DNA from: DASPFV01 sp035620975
GTDB taxonomy: Bacteria > Acidobacteriota > Vicinamibacteria > Vicinamibacterales > 2-12-FULL-66-21
DNA length: 25,674 nucleotides
Direction: 5' to 3'
Assembly (NCBI GenBank): GCA_035620975.1
Contig: DASPFV010000150.1
Location: forward strand, 1-25,674
Below the pieces are notes generated by a model, which did not search any database, had not been told where the DNA came from, and worked only from the letters and a program-made list of their open reading frames with translations. The translations under genes and the position numbers were made by a program. Positions 20,464 to 25,674 of this stretch are shown piece after piece (position 1 is the stretch's first letter; the number at the start of each line of letters is the position of its first letter).

Positions 20464-23273
20464 TCCCCGACCTTGACCGACAGCGCCGCCTGCGCGGCCG
20501 CCAGCCGCGCCACGGGGATTCGATACGGCGACGCGCTCACGTAGTCGAGTCCAACCTTCTCGAAGAAGTGGATGGACGACGGGTCGCCGCCGTGCTCGCC
20601 GCAGATGCCGACCTTCAGGTCGTGGCGGGTGCTGCGGCCCTTCTGCACCCCCGTCGCGACGATCTGGCCCACCCCGACCGTGTCGATCGTGGCGAACGGG
20701 TCCTTGTCGAGGATCTTCTTGTCCTGGTAGGCGCCGAGGAACTTACCGATGTCGTCGCGGGAGAACCCGAAGGTGAGCTGCGTGAGATCGTTCGTCCCGA
20801 ACGAGAAGAACTGCGCCTCCTTCGCGATCTCGTCGGCGGTGACCGCCCCGCGCGGAACCTCGATCATGGTGCCGACCAGGTACTGGATCCTGACTCCCTG
20901 CTCTTTCATCACGTCCCCGGCGACGCGATCGACGATGGTCTTCTGATCCCGGAGCTCCTTCACGTGACCGACGAGCGGGATCATGATTTCCGGAACGACC
21001 TTGATGCCCTCCTTCGCGAGCTGGCAGGCGGCTTCCACGATCGCCCGCGTCTGCATCTCGGTGATCTCGGGATAGGTGATCCCCAGGCGGACGCCGCGAT
21101 GCCCGAGCATCGGGTTGAACTCGTGCAGCTGCTCGACCCGCCGCAACAGCGATTTCTTCTCTCCCAGCTCCCGGCCCGCGGCGCCCCTCGCTTCGAGGGT
21201 GGCGATCTCGACCATCAGCTCCTCGCGCTTCGGCAGGAACTCGTGCAGCGGCGGATCGATCGTCCGGATCGTCACCGGCGTGCCGTGCATGGCCTTGAAG
21301 ACCCCGTAGAAATCGCCGCGCTGCAGCGGCAGCAGCTCGTCCAGCGCCTTCCGGCGGTCGGCCTCGTTGTCGGCCAGGATCATGCGCTGCACGATCGGGA
21401 TGCGCCCTTCGCCGAAGAACATGTGTTCCGTGCGGCACAGGCCGATGCCGCGCGCGCCGAAGGCGTAGGCGGTCTCCGCCTGATCCGGCTGGTCCGCGTT
21501 GGCCCGGATCCCGAGCCGGCGGAACTTGTCGGCCCAGCCGAGCAGCCTCTCGAACCGCTGGTACACGTCCGACTCGGCCGGTTTCATCTCGCCGGCGATC
21601 ACCTGCAGAATCTCGCTGGGCCGCGTCGGCACCTGGCCGATCTTGACCTCGCCGGTGAGCCCGTCGAACGAGACGAAGTCCCCCTCGCGGACCGTCTTGC
21701 CGTTCACCGAGAAGCTGCGCCCGTGCTCGTCGATCTCCAGCGCCCCGGCGCCGACGATCGACGGCTTGCCCATCTGCCGACCCACGACCGCCGCGTGGGA
21801 GGTCATGCCGCCGGTGGCGGTGAGAATGCCCTGCGACACGAACATGCCGTGGATATCGTCGGGGACCGTCTCCTTGCGGACGAGGATCACCTTCTTGCCC
21901 TGGCGCGTCCATTCGACCGCGTGGTCCGCCGTGAAGACCACCTCACCCGACGCGGCCCCGGGCGACGCGGGCAGGCCCTTCGTGGTGACCGGCAGTGCCT
22001 TCCAGGCTTTGGGCTCGAACACCGGGGCGAGCAGCTGGGAGACGGATTCGGGCTCCACCTGCAGCACGGCCTCCTTCGGCGTGATCAGCTTCTCGGCCAC
22101 GAGATCCGTCGCAATCATGACCGCCGCGTAACCCGTGCGCTTCCCGTTCCGCGTCTGGAGCATGAACAGGCGATCGTCCTGGATCGTGAACTCGAAGTCC
22201 TGGACGTCGTGATAGTGCCTTTCGAGCCGGGTCGTAATCTGCCGCAGCTGGCGGTATGCGTGCGGCATCACCTTCTCGAGCTCGGCGATCGGCTGCGGCG
22301 TGCGAATACCCGCGACGACGTCCTCGCCCTGCGCATTGACGAGGAACTCGCCGTAGAACTCCCGGGCACCCGTCGCTGGATTCCGGGTGAAGCCGACGCC
22401 CGTGGCGGAGCGGTCGCCGGTGTTCCCGAAGACCATCATCTGCACGTTGACGGCAGTGCCGATCGCGTCGGGGATCTCATAGATGCGCCGGTACTCGATC
22501 GCCCGGGCGTTGTTCCAGGACCGGAAGACCGCGTCGCGCGCGCCGCGAAGCTGCTCCAGCGGATCCTGCGGGAAGCTGCGACCCGCGCGCGACTGCACGA
22601 CTTCCTTGTACCGGGCGACCACGTCGCGCAGCGCGCGCTCGTCGAGGTCGGTATCGAGGTGCGCCCCGAACGCCTCCTTGACGTCCTCGAACTTGCGCTC
22701 GAAGGCGTCCTTCGGGATCTCGAGAACGACGTTCCCGAACATCTGGATGAAGCGGCGGTAGCTGTCGAACGCGAAGCGCCCGTTGGAGGTCCGCGCCTTC
22801 AACCCTTCCACCGTCTCGTCGTTCAGCCCGAGATTCAGGATGGTATCCATCATTCCCGGCATCGAAAACTTGGCGCCCGACCGCACCGACACCAGCAACG
22901 GGTTCTTCACGTCTCCCAGCTTCGCGCCGGCCGCCTTCTCCAGCTTCCGGAGGTTCTCCACCATCTCCGCGTCGACGACGGCGGGGACCTTCCGGCCCTC
23001 CCGGTAGTAGAGCGTGCAGGCCTCGGTCGAGATCGTGAAGCCCGGGGGCACGGGCAGACCGGCGTTGGTCATCTCGGCGAGCCCGGACCCCTTCCCTCCG
23101 AGCAGATCCTTCATCGTCCGGTCGCCATCGGCCTTGCCATTGCCGAAGAAGTAGACGAACTTCCGGGTGCGGGAGGACTTCCTGCCGGCCGCCTGCCGGC
23201 CGGCCGGCTTCTTCGCGGGCCTGCGCTTCGACGAGACCTTCGTCGTGGACTTGCGTGCGAGCTTCTTCGACAT
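20460..23273 (-). CDS. ppdK: Pyruvate, phosphate dikinase with basic N-terminal extension
   Basis: PPDK interconverts ATP + phosphate + pyruvate and AMP + PPi + phosphoenolpyruvate. The 937-residue protein has the full domain set. The ATP-grasp domain begins KFVYFFGNGKADG at 38-50, with GGKGSGLAEM at 59-68 and QTRNGKRTG at 373-381. The phosphohistidine domain has GGMTSHAAVVGRQMGKPS at 488-505, with catalytic His493 and regulatory-type Thr491. The C-terminal PEP/pyruvate barrel carries catalytic Cys891 in GICGEHGG. Residues 1-37 are an added Lys/Arg/Ser/Ala-rich tail (KKLARKSTTKVSSKRRPAKK and on), unlike typical PPDKs, which begin near KFVYFFG. The ATG lies nine bases after glyS, with a GGAG overlapping the glyS end. 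The PPDK regulatory protein gene is not seen here. Confidence 0.97.
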   Translation of the reverse strand: MSKKLARKSTTKVSSKRRPAKKPAGRQAAGRKSSRTRKFVYFFGNGKADGDRTMKDLLGGKGSGLAEMTNAGLPVPPGFTISTEACTLYYREGRKVPAVVDAEMVENLRKLEKAAGAKLGDVKNPLLVSVRSGAKFSMPGMMDTILNLGLNDETVEGLKARTSNGRFAFDSYRRFIQMFGNVVLEIPKDAFERKFEDVKEAFGAHLDTDLDERALRDVVARYKEVVQSRAGRSFPQDPLEQLRGARDAVFRSWNNARAIEYRRIYEIPDAIGTAVNVQMMVFGNTGDRSATGVGFTRNPATGAREFYGEFLVNAQGEDVVAGIRTPQPIAELEKVMPHAYRQLRQITTRLERHYHDVQDFEFTIQDDRLFMLQTRNGKRTGYAAVMIATDLVAEKLITPKEAVLQVEPESVSQLLAPVFEPKAWKALPVTTKGLPASPGAASGEVVFTADHAVEWTRQGKKVILVRKETVPDDIHGMFVSQGILTATGGMTSHAAVVGRQMGKPSIVGAGALEIDEHGRSFSVNGKTVREGDFVSFDGLTGEVKIGQVPTRPSEILQVIAGEMKPAESDVYQRFERLLGWADKFRRLGIRANADQPDQAETAYAFGARGIGLCRTEHMFFGEGRIPIVQRMILADNEADRRKALDELLPLQRGDFYGVFKAMHGTPVTIRTIDPPLHEFLPKREELMVEIATLEARGAAGRELGEKKSLLRRVEQLHEFNPMLGHRGVRLGITYPEITEMQTRAIVEAACQLAKEGIKVVPEIMIPLVGHVKELRDQKTIVDRVAGDVMKEQGVRIQYLVGTMIEVPRGAVTADEIAKEAQFFSFGTNDLTQLTFGFSRDDIGKFLGAYQDKKILDKDPFATIDTVGVGQIVATGVQKGRSTRHDLKVGICGEHGGDPSSIHFFEKVGLDYVSASPYRIPVARLAAAQAALSVKVGD

Positions 23274-23282
23274 GTCGCGTGG

Positions 23283-25481
23283 TTACTCCGTCTGAGGAAC
23301 GATTTCCGAGATGTCCGCGAGCCCGAGAATCAGGTCCCGCAGCTCCGCCAACAACGTCAGCCGGGCGGTCCTCACCCGCTCGTCCTCCGCCATGACGAAC
23401 ACTTCCGTGAAAAACCGGTCGACCACCGGCCGCAGACCCGCGATCTCGATGAACGCCCGGCGGTAGTCGGCTGCGCCCATCGCCTGCGCGATGCGCGGCC
23501 GCCGCACCTCGAGCTCGGCGAGCAGGGTGCGCTCGGCCGGCTCGGTGAGCGCCGCCGCGTCGAGCGCTGCCCGCGCCTTCAGCTCCCGCGCGATGTTCTT
23601 GACGCGCTTGAAGAGGACGGCGAGCGCCTGGAAATCGTCCGAGCCGCGCATGCCCTGCAGCGCCTCGCCGACGCGGCGGGCGCGGAGAGGACGCAGATCG
23701 TCGCCCCTGTGAACCACCGCCCGTGCTTCCTCGATCCGCAAGCCGCGCTGCTCCAGAGCGAACTTCAGGCGATCCAGCCAGAACCCTTCCGCGTGCCGTT
23801 CGGCCCCCGGATCCTCGGCGATGGAGGTGAACGCCTCCCGCGCCGGCCGGAGCACGTCGCCCAGGCCGACCTCCCGGTCGACGCCGGTCAGCTCGGGCAG
23901 GTCCATCAGAATGCGAATCGCGCCGTGCACGTTGCGCCGGATGGCGAACGGATCCCGCGACCCGGTGGGGCGCTCACCGGCGGCAAAGAGACCGGCCGCC
24001 GTATCGACCTTGTCGGCGAGCGACACGGCCGCCCACGTCACGCCGGCCCGGCCCAGCTGGGCGCGCGCGGGCGGCGCATCGGCCTCCACGCCGACCGGGA
24101 GATAGTGATGGTAGATCGCCCTCCAGACCGCCTCGGGCTGACCCTCCTCCCGGCCGTAGATCCCGCCCATCGTTCCCTGCAGCTCTGGGAACTCGAACAC
24201 CATGTCGGTCGTGAGATCCGCCTTGGCCAGGCGGGCAGCGGCCGCCGCCGGCGCCGCGTCCTCGGGGCGCCCGAACACCTCGCCGGCGATCCGACCGGCG
24301 AGCCGGGAGATTCGCTCGGCCTTGTCGCGGTAGCTGCCGAGCTTCTTGTGGAACAGCACGGTGTGGAGCCGGTCGAGCCGCGACTCCAGCGTCGCCCTGC
24401 GGTCCGAGGTCCAGAAGAAGCTCGCGTCGCGCAGGCGGGCCGCCACCACCCGTTCCGCATTCTTCGCGATGACACGCTCGTCGGCCGGCCTCGTGTTGAC
24501 GACCGCGAGGAACGCCTCCTTGAGCTCACCCTGGTCGGTGACGACCGGGAACCAGTGCTGATGGTGCACGAGCGTCGTCGAAAGGACCTCGACGGGAAGC
24601 GACAGGAACGCGCGATCGTAGAAACCGGCGACCACTCCCGGGTACTCGACGAGGTCGGCCACCTCTTCGATGAGCGACGCGTGCTCCTTGAGCTGCACGC
24701 GGCCGCCCAGCCGCCGCGCGTGCCCCTCGAGCTCGCGCGCGATCCGATCGCGCCGCTCGTCGTGGTCGATCACGACGAAGTGCTCGGCCAGCTTCGCCTG
24801 GTATTCGTCGAAGCTGCGGACCTTGATCGACCGGCCCGCCCGGCCGCTCGTCGCGAGGAACCGGTGCCCGTACGTCAGCGCGCCCGACTCGACATCCTGG
24901 ACCTGCCCTCCCGCGGCCACGGGCAGCCGCCCGATGCTGAAGGGAACGACGCGCCCGCCATAGAGGAACAGCAGCCAGCGGACCGGCCGGCCGAACAGCA
25001 GCTCGCCACGGCCGTCGTCGAGCTGCGCGTCCCAGTGCATCTGCTTCGGGAACGCGAGGTCGCGCAGCACGCCGGTGAGGATGTCGGGCAGCGTATCGAC
25101 GGCGCTCCGGCCTCGCTGCCGCTTCTGCACGGCGAGATACGTCCCGCGCGGGGTCTCGACGCGCGTGAGCTCCGCGAACGACACCCCCTGTTTCTTCGCG
25201 AAGCCCAGCGCGGCTGCTGTCGGGGCTCCGTCCGAACCGAGCGCAGCGGAAACGGGCGGCCCCGTGATCGTCTCGTCGAGATCCTCCTGGCGGTCGGCGA
25301 TCCCGGCCACACGAGCCGTGAGGCGCCGCGGCGTCGCGAAGCTCTCGACAGGAGCCCCGGGCGCAATCCGGTACTCGACGAGGCGGGCTTCCACCCGCTC
25401 GCGAAGCTGCCGGGTGAGCGCCGGCAGCCAGGACGCAGGCAGCTCCTCGACCCCGATTTCAATCAGCAACTCTCGGTCCAT
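23283..25481 (-). CDS. glyS: Glycyl-tRNA synthetase beta subunit
   Basis: This 732-residue protein is the beta subunit of the bacterial alpha2beta2 glycyl-tRNA synthetase, which with GlyQ charges tRNA-Gly. MDRELLIEIGVEELPASWLP is the canonical N-terminus. FATPRRLTARV and GRPVRWLLFLYGG follow in the N-terminal part. An HD-like domain contains KADLTTDMVFEFPELQGTMG, and the C-terminal part is the DALR-type anticodon-binding domain (FWLDRLKFALEQRG). The catalytic alpha subunit glyQ is expected upstream of 25481, but the 190 bases there are repeats, so glyQ is beyond the window or elsewhere. A hairpin at 25488-25508 lies seven bases before the ATG and there is no separate Shine-Dalgarno. It is the first gene of the operon continuing into ppdK. 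Confidence 0.97.
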   Translation of the reverse strand: MDRELLIEIGVEELPASWLPALTRQLRERVEARLVEYRIAPGAPVESFATPRRLTARVAGIADRQEDLDETITGPPVSAALGSDGAPTAAALGFAKKQGVSFAELTRVETPRGTYLAVQKRQRGRSAVDTLPDILTGVLRDLAFPKQMHWDAQLDDGRGELLFGRPVRWLLFLYGGRVVPFSIGRLPVAAGGQVQDVESGALTYGHRFLATSGRAGRSIKVRSFDEYQAKLAEHFVVIDHDERRDRIARELEGHARRLGGRVQLKEHASLIEEVADLVEYPGVVAGFYDRAFLSLPVEVLSTTLVHHQHWFPVVTDQGELKEAFLAVVNTRPADERVIAKNAERVVAARLRDASFFWTSDRRATLESRLDRLHTVLFHKKLGSYRDKAERISRLAGRIAGEVFGRPEDAAPAAAAARLAKADLTTDMVFEFPELQGTMGGIYGREEGQPEAVWRAIYHHYLPVGVEADAPPARAQLGRAGVTWAAVSLADKVDTAAGLFAAGERPTGSRDPFAIRRNVHGAIRILMDLPELTGVDREVGLGDVLRPAREAFTSIAEDPGAERHAEGFWLDRLKFALEQRGLRIEEARAVVHRGDDLRPLRARRVGEALQGMRGSDDFQALAVLFKRVKNIARELKARAALDAAALTEPAERTLLAELEVRRPRIAQAMGAADYRRAFIEIAGLRPVVDRFFTEVFVMAEDERVRTARLTLLAELRDLILGLADISEIVPQTE

Positions 25482-25487
25482 TGATTA

Positions 25488-25508
25488 CCGGGGGACTTCG
25501 TCCCCCGG
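25488..25508. repeat. Nine-pair perfect hairpin directly upstream of glyS
   Basis: CCGGGGGAC and GTCCCCCGG flank a three-base TTC loop, forming a very stable stem. On the minus strand it ends seven bases before the glyS ATG, so in an mRNA starting upstream it would occupy the ribosome-binding region. It may be a REP-like element, part of the adjoining 71-bp repeat, or a regulatory hairpin. Confidence 0.7.
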
Positions 25509-25674
25509 ACCCCCTTACACGGGCGCTCGCGGGGACCCCCTCCGCCCCGCGCCGCGCCCGTGGCTCACTCGCTCTCGCTCGTTCGCTCCCCACCCCGCCC
25601 CGCCTTCGTCCCCCGGACCCCCTTCCACGGGCGCTCGCGGGGACCCCCTCCGCCCCGCGCCGCGCCCGTGGCTC
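25496..25674. repeat. 71-base direct repeat, two copies 108 bases apart, at the window end
   Basis: Copy 1 (25496-25566) and copy 2 (25604-25674) begin CTTCGTCCCCCGGACCCCCT and end GCGCCCGTGGCTC. By eye they differ at one position (A at 25517, C at 25625). Each copy contains inverted segments; in copy 2 CCACGGGCGC (25625-25634) pairs with GCGCCCGTGG (25662-25671). The 37 bases between copies are CACTCGCTCTCGCTCGTTCGC-like. The second copy reaches the last base, so the array may continue. Confidence 0.9.

Noticed and set aside
20376..25484. Very long plus-strand open frame (about 1,700 codons) opposite glyS, ppdK and corA
   Set aside because: It is antisense to genes with unmistakable catalytic motifs. 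Its translation is rich in Arg, Asp, Leu and His without domains, the usual product of a high-GC complementary strand.

Overview
The window is a GC-rich bacterial chromosome segment that is almost fully coding. Nearly all of it is housekeeping genes: uvrB, greA, rarA, mutL, corA, ppdK, glyS, an SpoU-type RNA methyltransferase and MlaE. Several features point to Acidobacteriota, possibly a Vicinamibacteria-like lineage: a secreted VWA protein of the 'VWFA-related acidobacterial' type, a carboxypeptidase-regulatory-like/cytochrome c/beta-propeller secreted protein, and intergenic CACGGAAGAACACGG-type repeats. The taxonomic call is inference. I saw no tRNA, rRNA, CRISPR array, prophage or intact transposon.

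Layout. 1-2854 (minus): uvrB, then an MlaE-type permease whose stop overlaps (TGATG) the start of a truncated next gene, possibly the ATPase. 2855-3960: a lower-GC pocket with a glyoxalase-fold gene, an IS-end-like sequence, and oppositely oriented repeat clusters on each side. 3961-4881 (minus): secreted VWA protein. 5066-6493 (plus): a Rossmann/RCK_N-like domain fused to a DHH-DHHA1 phosphoesterase. 6478-9636 (minus): greA, a membrane patatin-like protein with degenerate motifs, and a Cys/Met-metabolism PLP enzyme. 9655-9774: a tandem repeat between divergent genes. 9790-11867 (plus): SpoU methyltransferase and rarA, overlapping by ATGA. 11906-12784 (minus): membrane-anchored trypsin-like protease with a strong sigma70-type promoter and a GEMM (cyclic di-GMP-I-like) riboswitch candidate in its leader. 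13027-15206 (minus): nfeD-flotillin operon with its own promoter and dyad. 15248-17413 (minus): secreted cytochrome c/propeller protein. 17414-17734: two inverted repeat clusters. 17735-25481 (minus): a tight glyS-ppdK-corA-mutL operon. 25488-25674: a hairpin and a 71-bp direct repeat running off the window end.

The most interesting items are the riboswitch candidate controlling a membrane protease, and the dispersed palindrome-forming repeat family. That family always lies in gene-free DNA next to gene ends and appears to supply the mutL stop codon. The DHH fusion, the degenerate membrane patatin and the basic tail on PPDK are secondary points of interest.
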